DNA from: JAPOXR01 sp965221815
GTDB lineage: Bacteria; Pseudomonadota; Alphaproteobacteria; Rhodobacterales; Rhodobacteraceae
Reading direction: 5' to 3'
Length of the DNA stretch: 64,000 bases
NCBI GenBank assembly: GCA_965221815.1
Contig: OZ244915.1
Span: 372,001-436,000, forward strand
The notes beneath the pieces are model-generated. The model saw nothing but the letters and a program-made list of their open reading frames with translations, searched no databases and was not told the origin of the DNA. This document shows positions 25,100-34,162 of the stretch, one piece after another (the first letter of the stretch is position 1; each line of letters opens with the position of its first letter). Made by a program: the position numbers and the translations under genes.

Positions 25100-25294
25100 A
25101 TGAACGCACCGTTTGCGGGTGATCTGCCCAAAGGAATTCAGAAGATCACAGTGCTGCCGGGCCCCATCTTGGCCGAACTCTGGGACTCGATCATCGTCGA
25201 AGCCGAGATGAAGGAGCACCTGCTCTCTCAGGCGGCGCGCTGTGCGGGTGCAACCAAACGAACAATGTCACGCATGATCTGGTTCAATTCGTAA
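25100..25294 (+). pseudogene. 5' stump of a broken AAA-ATPase-like gene
   Basis: The ATG at 25100 has a good upstream GAGGAAG. The first 45 or so codons (ITVLPGPILAELWDSIIVEA and MKEHLLSQA) look like a real N-terminus and recall bacterial Pch2/TRIP13-like AAA ATPases. From about 25230 the frame runs antisense into the end of the ethylmalonyl-CoA mutase gene and becomes meaningless. The ATPase domain is absent, so the gene was cut at this junction. The family assignment is tentative. Confidence 0.45.
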
Positions 25295-27198
25295 TCTTTC
25301 GATGTATAAATTGCGGCGACCCCCAGTGCCTGCAACTGTGCCACATCATCAGGCGGAATCATTCCACCGACGACCAGAGGAAGCTTTGCTGCACCCTCTT
25401 GCTCGAGATCAGATTTGATCTTTGCCACCAGTGACATATGGGAGCCGGAGAGGATTGACAGGCCAATGACATGGGCCTGTTCGGTGATGGCGGTTTTCAC
25501 GATCGAAGCTGCAGTGAATCGAATCCCCGGATAGATAACATCCATGCCACAGTCACGTGCACGGCAGGCAATCTGTTCTGCACCGTTTGAATGACCATCG
25601 AGCCCGGGTTTGGCTATGAGAATACGCAGACGCCGTCCAAGTTTTTGGCTTGCCAAATCCACCTCTGCGCGAATCGAAGTGAGGTCGGCGGTCTGGTTGG
25701 AAGGTCGTGGACTGACCCCAGTCGGAGCACGGTATTGCCCAAAGACCTGTCGCAGGACTTGTCCCCATTCTCCGGTTGTTGCGCCGGCTTTGGCGGCGTC
25801 AATGGATGGAGGAACAATGTTATCCCCAGCCTCTGCGGCCTGACGCAGTGCATCCAGCGACCGACAAACCCGGGCTTCATCACGACTGCTACGCCATTCC
25901 CTGAGATCGTTGATTTGCTTTGCTTCCGCATCACTGTCAATCTGCAGAGAGATCGAGTCACCAGTCGATAACGGGGAGTTTTCAGCTTCGGTAAACTGAT
26001 TGACACCGACAACTATTGTGTTTCCTGATTCGATCTGCCGCACCCGTTCACAATTGCTCTCCACCAGGCGTGATTTCATATGCTCAATCGCAGCGACGGC
26101 TCCGCCCATGGATTCAACGACTTTCATCTCGTTGCGGGACCGAACCTTGAGTCGGTCAACCTCTTTTTCGATCGCGGCATTGCCGTCAAAAATATCAGAG
26201 AATTCAAGCAGGTCAGTCTCGAGTGCAAGGATCTGCTGCATACGCAACGACCATTGCTGATCCCATGGCCGGGGCAGGCCGATGGCCTCATTCCAGGCGG
26301 GGAGTTGAATCGCACGCGCACGGGCATTGCGGGACAATGTCACGGCGAGCATCTCAATTAAAATTCTGAACACGTTGTTTTCCGGTTGTCGTTCAGTCAG
26401 CCCAAGACTGTTGACCTGTACGCCATATCGGAAACGCCGCAGTTGACTGTCTTCAATCCCGTAACGCGTACGACAAATCTCGTCCCACAGTTCAGAAAAT
26501 GCCCGCATCTTGCACATTTCCCTGATGAAACGAATGCCCGCATTGACGAAGAACGAGACCTGCCCGACAATCTGTGGAAAGTCGTCTTTTGTGACCTGCA
26601 TTCTCAATCTATCGAGAAGTGCAATGGCGGTGGAGAGGGCGTAGGCCAGTTCCTGCTCCGCTGTCGCGCCGGCTTCCTGCAAGTGATAGGAACAGACATT
26701 TGTCGGATTCCACTTGGGCAATTTTGCACGGCAGAAGACCGCGATATCTGCGGCCAATTGGAGTGAGGGTTCCGGCGGGAAGATATAGGTGCCCCTGCTC
26801 AGATATTCCTTGATGATGTCATTTTGCACAGTCCCGCGCAGCTGCGACGGGTCTATATCCTGCTCTTCGGCCAGAGCGATATAGAGTGCCAATATCCAGG
26901 CTGCTGTTGCATTGATGGTCATGGACGTGTTCATGTGATCAAGAGGAATTTGATCGAACAGTCTGCGCATATCACCGAGATGACAGATGGGTACGCCGAC
27001 TTTCCCGACTTCTCCGCGGGCAAGCTCATGGTCGCTGTCGTATCCGGTTTGAGTTGGCAGATCGAAAGCCACTGACAGGCCTGTTTGACCCTTTGCCAGG
27101 TTGCGGCGAAAAAGGGAATTTGACTCGATTGCAGTCGAGTGACCGGCATAGGTACGGAAAATCCACGGCGAATCGGGTTGTGAAAGGACCATGCGCAT
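25228..27198 (-). CDS. ecm: Ethylmalonyl-CoA mutase, B12-dependent
   Basis: This 656-residue protein interconverts (2R)-ethylmalonyl-CoA and methylsuccinyl-CoA in the ethylmalonyl-CoA pathway of acetyl-CoA assimilation. The N-terminal TIM-barrel part matches the Ecm/MeaA family closely: PWIFRTYAGHSTA, RRNLAKGQTGLSVAFDLPTQ, NTSMTINATAAWILALYIA and NVCSYHLQEAGAT. The C-terminal 130 residues form a B12-binding domain with AKPGLDGHSNGAEQ (the D-x-H-x2-G cobalamin motif), GLSILSGSH and VVGGMIPPDD. Length and fused architecture fit Ecm better than methylmalonyl-CoA mutase large subunits. The gene ends right at the broken ATPase gene. Cobalamin genes lie 18 kb to the right. Confidence 0.92.
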   Translation of the reverse strand: MRMVLSQPDSPWIFRTYAGHSTAIESNSLFRRNLAKGQTGLSVAFDLPTQTGYDSDHELARGEVGKVGVPICHLGDMRRLFDQIPLDHMNTSMTINATAAWILALYIALAEEQDIDPSQLRGTVQNDIIKEYLSRGTYIFPPEPSLQLAADIAVFCRAKLPKWNPTNVCSYHLQEAGATAEQELAYALSTAIALLDRLRMQVTKDDFPQIVGQVSFFVNAGIRFIREMCKMRAFSELWDEICRTRYGIEDSQLRRFRYGVQVNSLGLTERQPENNVFRILIEMLAVTLSRNARARAIQLPAWNEAIGLPRPWDQQWSLRMQQILALETDLLEFSDIFDGNAAIEKEVDRLKVRSRNEMKVVESMGGAVAAIEHMKSRLVESNCERVRQIESGNTIVVGVNQFTEAENSPLSTGDSISLQIDSDAEAKQINDLREWRSSRDEARVCRSLDALRQAAEAGDNIVPPSIDAAKAGATTGEWGQVLRQVFGQYRAPTGVSPRPSNQTADLTSIRAEVDLASQKLGRRLRILIAKPGLDGHSNGAEQIACRARDCGMDVIYPGIRFTAASIVKTAITEQAHVIGLSILSGSHMSLVAKIKSDLEQEGAAKLPLVVGGMIPPDDVAQLQALGVAAIYTSKDYELNQIMRDIVRLVAPAQRAA

Positions 27199-27638
27199 AT
27201 GTCCCGGCAGGTGTGATGTCAGGATCTTGTATATTTATCGTGCCGATGAAGCCTCAGCAATCAACACGTCCCATCCAGTTTGATGGACAGCGGCCAGGAA
27301 GAGACGTTTCTGCAATGGTCTGGCGGGCTGTTGGCAAATCAGTCAGGATGCAGTCGCAGTCTCAGCAACAAACGCCGGGAACTGTTAGAGCGAATCACTT
27401 CCAACACCTCACCGCGTGCAAACAATGCCAGCTATACCGGTTCGAGAAGAGCAGTTATACGCAAGCTGCCATTGCCAGAGAGATAAGCTGTCGCCCTGAA
27501 ACGATCAGCCGCAAACCTGTGCGCGACAGCGGTCAACACCATTCGAGGCTTCGGATGGCGATGATCCGGCGGCCAACAATTTTCTATTCGACGGATTCAT
27601 GTTAGAGTCGCTTCGGATACCGCGATGAAAGTCAGACA
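27199..27638. other. Divergent intergenic region between ecm and the hydroxylase cluster
   Basis: These 440 bases must contain the promoters of ecm (minus) and of the plus-strand catabolic cluster. I see no strong sigma-70 pair, no long palindrome and no gene. Frames on both strands are short and unlike known proteins. No regulator gene is encoded next to the cluster. Confidence 0.5.
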
Positions 27639-28472
27639 ATGGGTTATTTTGCTCCGGAATCGCTTGTAGATGCGCTGACGGCGGCGGCGGATGGGGCAAA
27701 AATTGTGGGCGGTTGCACCGACTTTTATCCGGCACTTGCACCGGGGAAGATGCCCACGGACATTGTCGATATCACACGGGTCAGGGAAATGCGGCAGATT
27801 GCGAAATGTGTCGATGGCTGGCGCATTGGAGCTGCAGTGACCTGGGCTGAGATTGCTGCGTATCCAATGCCCACATATCTCAGATGTCTTCAGCAGGCGG
27901 CGGTAACGGTAGGCTCGGTACAAATTCAAAATAGCGCCACAATTGGGGGTAATATTTGCAATGCATCGCCCGCCGCCGATGGAATCCCACCCCTTCTCGT
28001 GTTGGATGCCAAGCTGGAAATTCAATCGCAGTCAGCGAACCGTACGATTCCTCTCGCCGAATTTATCACCGGGGTACGACGCGTTGACCTGAGCCCAGGT
28101 GAACTGCTGACGGCAATCATCATCCCAAAGGTCACCTCGCCGTCAGGAAGTTCATTTGTCAAACTCGGCAGCCGCAAATTTCTCGTGATTTCGATCGCGA
28201 TGGCTTCTGCTCTGGTCGCGGTGCGGGATCAGCGGCTTGACGATGTTCGCATTGCCGTTGGCTCGTGTGCGCCAACTGCCGTACGCTTACCACTCCTTGA
28301 GCAGAAATTGTGCGGGCTTCCTGTCAATGCGGTTGCAGGATACAGGATTTTGTCTGCGCATCTTGCAGCCTTGACGCCGATCAGCGATATGCGCGGCACA
28401 GTTGAGTACCGGTTTATGGCTGCTGGTGAGTTGTGTCGTCGTGCCATCATCGACGCCATGCCCGACAGGTAA
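27639..28472 (+). CDS. FAD-binding subunit of a molybdopterin hydroxylase (CoxM/XdhB-like)
   Basis: This 277-residue protein belongs to the FAD-binding molybdopterin dehydrogenase family. VGGCTDFYPALAPGK near residue 27 is the FAD pyrophosphate-binding loop. The second FAD motif is QIQNSATIGGNICNASPAAD near residue 101. The C-terminal CO-dehydrogenase flavoprotein domain follows (GSRKFLVISIAMASALV and later). It passes electrons from the Mo/Fe-S part to an acceptor. It is first in the cluster, and the fused Fe-S/Mo gene starts four bases after its stop. Confidence 0.88.
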   Translation: MGYFAPESLVDALTAAADGAKIVGGCTDFYPALAPGKMPTDIVDITRVREMRQIAKCVDGWRIGAAVTWAEIAAYPMPTYLRCLQQAAVTVGSVQIQNSATIGGNICNASPAADGIPPLLVLDAKLEIQSQSANRTIPLAEFITGVRRVDLSPGELLTAIIIPKVTSPSGSSFVKLGSRKFLVISIAMASALVAVRDQRLDDVRIAVGSCAPTAVRLPLLEQKLCGLPVNAVAGYRILSAHLAALTPISDMRGTVEYRFMAAGELCRRAIIDAMPDR

Positions 28473-28476
28473 CAAA

Positions 28477-31230
28477 ATGGCCGCTCTGCCGATCGAATTT
28501 TGTCTCAATCGATGCCATGTCGTCACAGACCCGCCTGCGGGCGAGCGGCTTTCTCATACGCTGCGCGAAAGGCTTGATGTGAAGGATGTCAAGGTGGGGT
28601 GTGATGCAGGCGATTGTGGTGCATGCACCGTCCTGCTGGATGGACAGCCCGTTTGTTCCTGTCTCACGACAACGCACCAGGTACAAGGCCGGTGTATCGA
28701 AACCTTGGCCGGAATCGTGCAGTATGATGAAGGGGCCAAGCAACTTGCCCTAGCTTTCCAGAATTGTGGCGCATCACAATGCGGAATTTGTACGCCGGGA
28801 ATGATCGTGTCTGCGGCGGCTCTTTTGCGGCGTGAAAAGTCACCTGATTTTGATCAAATTGAGGGTGCTTTGGGCGGAGTCCTGTGCCGATGCACCGGAT
28901 ATCGAAAAATACTTGATGCGGTGCATGAAGCGGCACATCGCGATATGAGGACTGACATACCTTTGTCTGCGGGAATTGGTGGTCGCTGCCGGCGAGTCGA
29001 TGGGGAAGCCAAGGTTTTGGGGACAGAGATGTTCAGCGATGACATCGCGGACGCTGATTGGCTAGCGGTACGGATCGTACGCTCGCCGTATCCCCATGCT
29101 GCGTTTGAGTTTGGAGATCTGGAACGTTTCCAGAAACAGAATCCGGGTATCTCGGCGATTCTCACGGCAGCAGATGTCACGGGCAGCAACAGATTTGGCG
29201 TCATTCCGGGATTTATCGACCAACCCGTCTTTGCCGTTGCCAAGACTCGATTTCGTGGTGAAGCTGTAGCCGCCTTGGTTGGCAATCCGACTGTCGTGAC
29301 CGCTTTGGATCTTGATCGATTTCCTGTCAACTGGCGTGCGCTGCCGGCAGCTTGCAGCCTTGATGATGCCACCGACAATGATGCGCCGCAACTGCATGAC
29401 AAATACACCCACAATGAGATGTGTCGTGGCTATGTGCAGTGCGGAGATGCGGAAACTGCCCTCGAACAGGCGGATGTCACCGCGGAAGGAACATTCGAGA
29501 CCTCATTTGTTGAACATGCCTATATCGAACCGGAAGCTGGTTGCGCACGCTTGAGCGCAGGCCGCATTGAAATTCAGTGTGGGACGCAAGCACCAATGAT
29601 GAATCGCGAAAGCCTTGCTGAAATTCTCGGAATGAATCCGTCTGATATTCGTATCATGCCAACTGCCGTCGGCGGCGGGTTTGGGTCAAAATTGGATTTG
29701 TCGGTGCAACCCTTTTTGGCTCTCGCTGCGATCAAGACCGGTCAACCGGTACGCATGGCCTATTCGCGCAGCGAGTCTATGCAATCCACGACCAAGCGGC
29801 ATCCGGCGCGTATTCGTATGAAGATTGGTGCTCAATCTGATGGAACCATCTCAGGTTTGACATACGAAGGGCAATTCAACACCGGTGCCTATGCATCGTG
29901 GGGCCCGACAGTGATCAATCGTGTACCGGTGCACGCTTCCGGGCCATATACCGTACATGATTACCGTGCCGATGCCCGCGCTGTTGTCACCCATTCGCCG
30001 CCTTCCGGTGCCTTCCGCGGCTTTGGCGTTCCCCAGAGTGCGATCGCGCAAGAAACCTTGTTTGAAGATTTGGCCATTGAGCTGAAGATGGATCCATTGG
30101 AGTTCAGAATCCACAATGCTCTTGGTAATGGAATGCGCACGGTTTGCGGGCAGATCTTTCAGCAAGGAGTCGGGATCGGAAAGTGTTTTCGGTCTCTCCG
30201 GCCGTCATGGCGCGCGGCCCGTCATGCGGCAGAAGAATTCAACCGTCAGGCTGTTGCTGATGGGCACAATCTACGAAGAGGTGCCGGTGTGGCGGGCGGC
30301 TGGTATGGTTGTGGCAATACCTCGCTGCCGAATCCGTCCACGATTCGGGCTGGAATTACCCCGGATAGTCGTATCATTCTGCATCAAGGGGCGATGGATA
30401 TCGGACAAGGTGCCAATACCGTTATTGCCCAGATCTTCGCCGATGCATTCGGGGTCGAGGTTATGCAACTCACTTTGCGGGATGCCGATACCGATATCAC
30501 CCCGGATGCCGGCAAGACCTCTGCGTCTCGCCAGACTTTTGTCAGCGGTAATGCGGCAAAGTCATGCGGGATGTCGCTACGTGAGCAAGTCTTGCGTCTT
30601 TGTAATGCATCCGCCGATTCGACAATCATTCCGGAAGAGGGGATGCTGATAATCTGCGATGGCACTGATCGGCATCAGCTGGATCTGCGGCGACTTCCCG
30701 TTGATGATCTGGGCTACGCGATCTTTGCCGAGGAGATTTACGACCCGCCCTCGAGCCCCCTTGACGACAATGGGCAGGGCGCACCTTATGCGCAGTTTGG
30801 ATATGCTGCTCAAATCTGCGAGGCCGAAGTCGATATAGCCCTGGGCACGGTTCGGACTCGCCGGTTTGTTGCTGCCCATGATGTCGGCAAAGCGATTAAC
30901 CCTTTGCTGGTCGAAGGACAGATTGAGGGTGGAATTGCGCAAGGATTGGGAATGGCCCTGATGGAAGAGTATGTGCCGGGTCATACCGAAAATCTGCACG
31001 ATTATCTGGTGCCGACCATCGGCGATATCCCGCCGGTGCAATCCATCATCATTGAAGAACCCGATGCTTTCGGCCCCCATGGTGCGAAGGGGCTTGGTGA
31101 ACATGCCTTGATTCCCACTGCACCTGCGATCCTGAATGCGATCCGTCATGCATGCGCTGTGCGCATGACACGCATTCCAGCCACACCCGCTCGTGTCCTC
31201 GCGGCACTTGGTGCGATATCAGATGCCTGA
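28477..31230 (+). CDS. Fused 2Fe-2S / molybdopterin-binding hydroxylase subunit (xanthine-dehydrogenase family)
   Basis: This 917-residue protein joins the small iron-sulfur subunit to the large catalytic subunit. Residues 1-155 carry two 2Fe-2S sites: CDAGDCGACTVLLDGQPVC, and CGASQCGICTPG with CRCTGYRKI. The Mo-cofactor part follows, with GGGFGSKLDLSVQPFLALAA, SGAFRGFGVPQSAIAQE and the active-site glutamate in GAKGLGEHALIPTAPAI near the C-terminus. Such enzymes hydroxylate N-heteroaromatics or purines next to a ring nitrogen. The next gene resembles 6-hydroxynicotinate reductase, so a nicotinate-like substrate is likely. The frame is open upstream to 28402 inside the FAD gene; ATG 28477 is the sensible start. 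Confidence 0.88.
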   Translation: MAALPIEFCLNRCHVVTDPPAGERLSHTLRERLDVKDVKVGCDAGDCGACTVLLDGQPVCSCLTTTHQVQGRCIETLAGIVQYDEGAKQLALAFQNCGASQCGICTPGMIVSAAALLRREKSPDFDQIEGALGGVLCRCTGYRKILDAVHEAAHRDMRTDIPLSAGIGGRCRRVDGEAKVLGTEMFSDDIADADWLAVRIVRSPYPHAAFEFGDLERFQKQNPGISAILTAADVTGSNRFGVIPGFIDQPVFAVAKTRFRGEAVAALVGNPTVVTALDLDRFPVNWRALPAACSLDDATDNDAPQLHDKYTHNEMCRGYVQCGDAETALEQADVTAEGTFETSFVEHAYIEPEAGCARLSAGRIEIQCGTQAPMMNRESLAEILGMNPSDIRIMPTAVGGGFGSKLDLSVQPFLALAAIKTGQPVRMAYSRSESMQSTTKRHPARIRMKIGAQSDGTISGLTYEGQFNTGAYASWGPTVINRVPVHASGPYTVHDYRADARAVVTHSPPSGAFRGFGVPQSAIAQETLFEDLAIELKMDPLEFRIHNALGNGMRTVCGQIFQQGVGIGKCFRSLRPSWRAARHAAEEFNRQAVADGHNLRRGAGVAGGWYGCGNTSLPNPSTIRAGITPDSRIILHQGAMDIGQGANTVIAQIFADAFGVEVMQLTLRDADTDITPDAGKTSASRQTFVSGNAAKSCGMSLREQVLRLCNASADSTIIPEEGMLIICDGTDRHQLDLRRLPVDDLGYAIFAEEIYDPPSSPLDDNGQGAPYAQFGYAAQICEAEVDIALGTVRTRRFVAAHDVGKAINPLLVEGQIEGGIAQGLGMALMEEYVPGHTENLHDYLVPTIGDIPPVQSIIIEEPDAFGPHGAKGLGEHALIPTAPAILNAIRHACAVRMTRIPATPARVLAALGAISDA

Positions 31231-32710
31231 ACAGCGTGCATCTGCAACGACGGATGACAAGATTCGGTGCGACGCGTGTCCGGTGATGTGCTATATCGCT
31301 GACGGTATGGCAGGGGCCTGTGATCGATATGCCAATCACAGTGGACGACTTGTTCGGCTGGATCCGCTGACTGTTATTGAATCAGCGGTGGAGAGCGGGT
31401 CAGATGCCGTACCGTTTCTTGATCCGGGGGGCTGGGACGGTGACGCGTTGCAGTCAAACCGGACATTTGTAACCGCGATCGGGGCCGGCACCACCTATCC
31501 GGATTATAAGCCGGCCCCCTTTATCGTCAGCAGTGATTACGGCGGGACAGACATGGTCACCGTCGTGACTGAGGGAATCTTTAGTTATTGCGGCGTGAAG
31601 GTGAAGATTGACACCGATCGCGATATTGGTCCCGAACGTGCCGAAGTGCGATCGTCCGGAGAAATCATCGGTCATGTCACCTCCAGCGAATATGGCTCAA
31701 AAATGCTGTCGCTCGGGGGTGTAGAACATCTGACGGGTGGGACCAAGAAAGAAGGAAGAATCACATGCGAGTCGCTGCTGCAGCTGTGTAACCGTGCACC
31801 ACTCGATATCGTGGTGGACCGGGGAGCAAGTTTACGCATTCAGGCGGCCTGTCCACCGGTGATTAATGGTGAGGAAGAAAGACGAATGCGTGTTGGCTGC
31901 GGCTCGGCAGCAATCGGTATGTTTGCCAGACAGTGGGCAGACATTGTTGATGAGGTCATTGTCGTTGACGACCATATTACCGGCGTATTGACTGAGCATG
32001 AAGCGGGACGTCAGTTGGATCTTCCACCCGCAGGTATTCGTGTGAACGGCCGGCGTTCGACACCAGGACGCTACTTCCAGGCCGCGGATTCCGGAAGCGG
32101 CTGGGGCGGCACGAATATTGAGAATCCATTGGATATTATTCGGCAGGTTGATCCGAAGATTGCCTGGCCGGGACTGCGTCTGTTAATGGTTTCAACCACC
32201 GGAGAGCAATGTGCATATTTCCAACTTGATGAGGATCTGAACCCAACGCCAGCAGATATGCCCCGGATCGTGCATGAATCAGTTGTCCGGATTGCCGAAA
32301 ATTGTGAACCCTCATTATGTTCAATCCTGTTCATGGGGGGTGCGGGTGGTTCACTTCGTGCCGGTGTCACCGAAAATCCCATCGGACTGACGCGATCTGT
32401 CAGGGAATTACTGACGCGCGTGACCTGCGGCGGCGTCGAAGCGTTTATTTGGCCCGGTGGCGGCATTACCTTTATGGTTGATGTGGCAGATATGCCCGAC
32501 AATTCATTTGGTTATGTTCCCACGCCAGCCTTGGTTGCGCCCATTGAGTTCACAATGCGCAAGGATGACTATCTGCAATTGGGTGGGCATGAGGATCGGA
32601 TTCGCTCGGTCGAGTCTGTTCTGGGCCCGCAGGTCCGCCGGGTCAAGAAATCCAACATAAGACCTGGCGGAATCAATCCGCCAGGTCTCGCAGAACAGAG
32701 TGAAAAATGA
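31223..32710 (+). CDS. 6-hydroxynicotinate reductase-like iron-sulfur protein
   Basis: This 495-residue protein resembles the 6-hydroxynicotinate reductase family. In Eubacterium barkeri that enzyme reduces 6-hydroxynicotinate to 1,4,5,6-tetrahydro-6-oxonicotinate with ferredoxin. The N-terminal CDACPVMC motif, with CDRY downstream, is a probable Fe-S site. Gly-rich stretches such as SILFMGGAGGSLRAGVTENP near 370 may bind a flavin or another cofactor. The ATG lies inside the stop of the preceding gene, so translation is coupled. The actual substrate may be another hydroxylated N-heterocycle. The assignment is by family recognition and gene context, not by visible active-site proof. Confidence 0.78.
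   Translation: MPEQRASATTDDKIRCDACPVMCYIADGMAGACDRYANHSGRLVRLDPLTVIESAVESGSDAVPFLDPGGWDGDALQSNRTFVTAIGAGTTYPDYKPAPFIVSSDYGGTDMVTVVTEGIFSYCGVKVKIDTDRDIGPERAEVRSSGEIIGHVTSSEYGSKMLSLGGVEHLTGGTKKEGRITCESLLQLCNRAPLDIVVDRGASLRIQAACPPVINGEEERRMRVGCGSAAIGMFARQWADIVDEVIVVDDHITGVLTEHEAGRQLDLPPAGIRVNGRRSTPGRYFQAADSGSGWGGTNIENPLDIIRQVDPKIAWPGLRLLMVSTTGEQCAYFQLDEDLNPTPADMPRIVHESVVRIAENCEPSLCSILFMGGAGGSLRAGVTENPIGLTRSVRELLTRVTCGGVEAFIWPGGGITFMVDVADMPDNSFGYVPTPALVAPIEFTMRKDDYLQLGGHEDRIRSVESVLGPQVRRVKKSNIRPGGINPPGLAEQSEK
32660..32688 (+). promoter_or_regulatory. Perfect 12-bp hairpin within the 3' end of the reductase gene
   Basis: AGACCTGGCGGA (32660-32671) and TCCGCCAGGTCT (32677-32688) are perfect complements around a five-base loop. 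The hairpin sits inside the last 17 codons, before the overlapping UPF0280 start at 32707. No T-run follows, so it is more likely an mRNA stability or translation-coupling element than a terminator. Confidence 0.65.
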
Positions 32711-33591
32711 TGAGTGCAACGGCGCAGCAATTGCCTGATGGGCGTCTGCACCTGCATCATGGTCCGATTGACCTGATTATTTTTGCCGACAGTCGACAGC
32801 AAGTGGTTGTCGGCACGGCTCTGCGGGCGGCATGGATGCGTTTTAGGACAATCTTGGAGGAGTTGGTCCAGGAACTCCCATTGTTGAGAAGCGGTTGGTC
32901 AGCGGCCAGTGAATTACCTGTTGGTACGACGGCACGTCGAATGTGTAAATCGGTCGCGCCCTATTCCAGACACGAATTTATCACGCCAATGGCTGCGGTT
33001 GCGGGTGCAGTCGCCGAGGAAGTCCTTGAATCCATGACACGATCGGCAGATCTCGATCGCGCTTACGTCAACAATGGTGGCGACATCGCCCTCCATTTGT
33101 CTCCCGGCCAGTCTTACCGGCTCACGATTGCCGATCTCAATGGAAATTCGCTTGGAGGGGTTGAAATTTCTGCCGATACACCGGTGCGTGGGATCGCAAC
33201 GAGCGGCCGTGGGGGACGGAGTCATTCATTGGGAATTGCCGACTCCGTGACTGTCCTGGCACCGACAGCGGCCGCGGCAGATGCGGCGGCGACACTCATT
33301 GCCAATGCCGCCGACTTGCCTGACCACCCGACTGTTGAGCGCTGCCTTGCCGAAGAACTCAATGCCGATACGGATCTTCGGGGTTTGTCGGTTGTCAGGG
33401 CATGTGGACGTCTGGCAGAAGACGACATCAGCACGGCCCTGCAATCCGGCGTCGAGGTGGCCAGGACGATCTGTTGCAAAGGGCATGTTTGTGCAGCAGC
33501 ATTGTTCCTGCAGGGGCAATCCAGGTTTGTCTGCGAAGAGAATTTTCGTGCGCCGAAAGATTGGTGGAAATTACCCGATGCCAGACATTGA
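32707..33591 (+). CDS. UPF0280 (ApbE-like superfamily) protein
   Basis: This 294-residue protein matches the UPF0280 family of unknown function, distantly related to the ApbE flavin transferases. Family-like segments are KSVAPYSRHEFITPMAAVAGAVAEEVLE, seen in parts around residues 78-105, then AYVNNGGDIALHL near 118 and RGGRSHSLGIADSVTVLAPTAA near 170-190. The NNGGDIALHL and SHSLGIADSVTV elements parallel the conserved Asn-x-Gly-Gly-Asp and Asp-Ser motifs of ApbE. It could flavinylate or otherwise mature the neighbouring reductase. Start by ATGA overlap with the reductase gene. Confidence 0.8.
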   Translation: MMSATAQQLPDGRLHLHHGPIDLIIFADSRQQVVVGTALRAAWMRFRTILEELVQELPLLRSGWSAASELPVGTTARRMCKSVAPYSRHEFITPMAAVAGAVAEEVLESMTRSADLDRAYVNNGGDIALHLSPGQSYRLTIADLNGNSLGGVEISADTPVRGIATSGRGGRSHSLGIADSVTVLAPTAAAADAAATLIANAADLPDHPTVERCLAEELNADTDLRGLSVVRACGRLAEDDISTALQSGVEVARTICCKGHVCAAALFLQGQSRFVCEENFRAPKDWWKLPDARH

Positions 33592-34162
33592 GATTCGTAA
33601 ACTGGTCCTTTGCCGGGAGGACGTGTTTCATGAAGGCGGTCCATCGGCTTCCAATCCATTGCTCAAGGCGGCGGCAATTGCAGTGATCAACAACCCGTTC
33701 GCAGGCAGATATGTTGAAGATATTGCAGGTTTCATGGAGGATCTGATGCCCCTTGGCATCAACATGGCGGAACGTCTTGTCACGCTTCTGGGTGGAGATG
33801 TCTCAATCATTGAAGGTTATGGGAAAGGTGCCATTGTCGGCACCGGTGGCGAGATCGAACATGGTGCATTGTGGCATGCGCCTGGCGGTTACGCGATGCG
33901 TGAAATTCTCGGCGACACCAGGGCGATCGTCCCTTCAGCCAAGAAAGTGGGCGCGCCCGGAGCTCGACTGGACCTGCCATTTGCGCACATTAATGCCGCT
34001 TATGTGCGCAGTCATTTTGACAGTATGGAAATTGGACTGGCAGACGCGCCACGGCAGGGGGAAATCTGCTACATGTTGGGTATGTCAACGGGCCCGAGGA
34101 TTCATAACCGCTCACTGGGGTTGGCCGCCGCTGACATCAAGGGAGAGGATGGATTGCGATGA
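33578..34162 (+). CDS. DUF1185 (amino acid synthesis family) protein, copy A
   Basis: This 194-residue cytoplasmic protein belongs to DUF1185. Marks of the family are AVINNPFAGRYVEDIAGFME near residue 36, the conserved YGKGAIVG(TG)GEIEHGA near 83, REILG near 110, PSAKKVGAPGARLDLP near 120 and HINAAYVRSHFDSMEI near 137, ending KGEDGLR. No enzymatic function is firmly established for the family to my knowledge. The start at 33578 overlaps the UPF0280 stop by 14 bases, with GGTGGA upstream. The frame stays open much further upstream but there it runs antiphase to UPF0280. Confidence 0.85.
   Translation: MPDIEIRKLVLCREDVFHEGGPSASNPLLKAAAIAVINNPFAGRYVEDIAGFMEDLMPLGINMAERLVTLLGGDVSIIEGYGKGAIVGTGGEIEHGALWHAPGGYAMREILGDTRAIVPSAKKVGAPGARLDLPFAHINAAYVRSHFDSMEIGLADAPRQGEICYMLGMSTGPRIHNRSLGLAAADIKGEDGLR

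Noticed and set aside
33281..33577. Upstream extension of DUF1185 copy A
   Set aside because: It runs out of phase over UPF0280 and has no similarity to the family; ATG 33578 is well placed.
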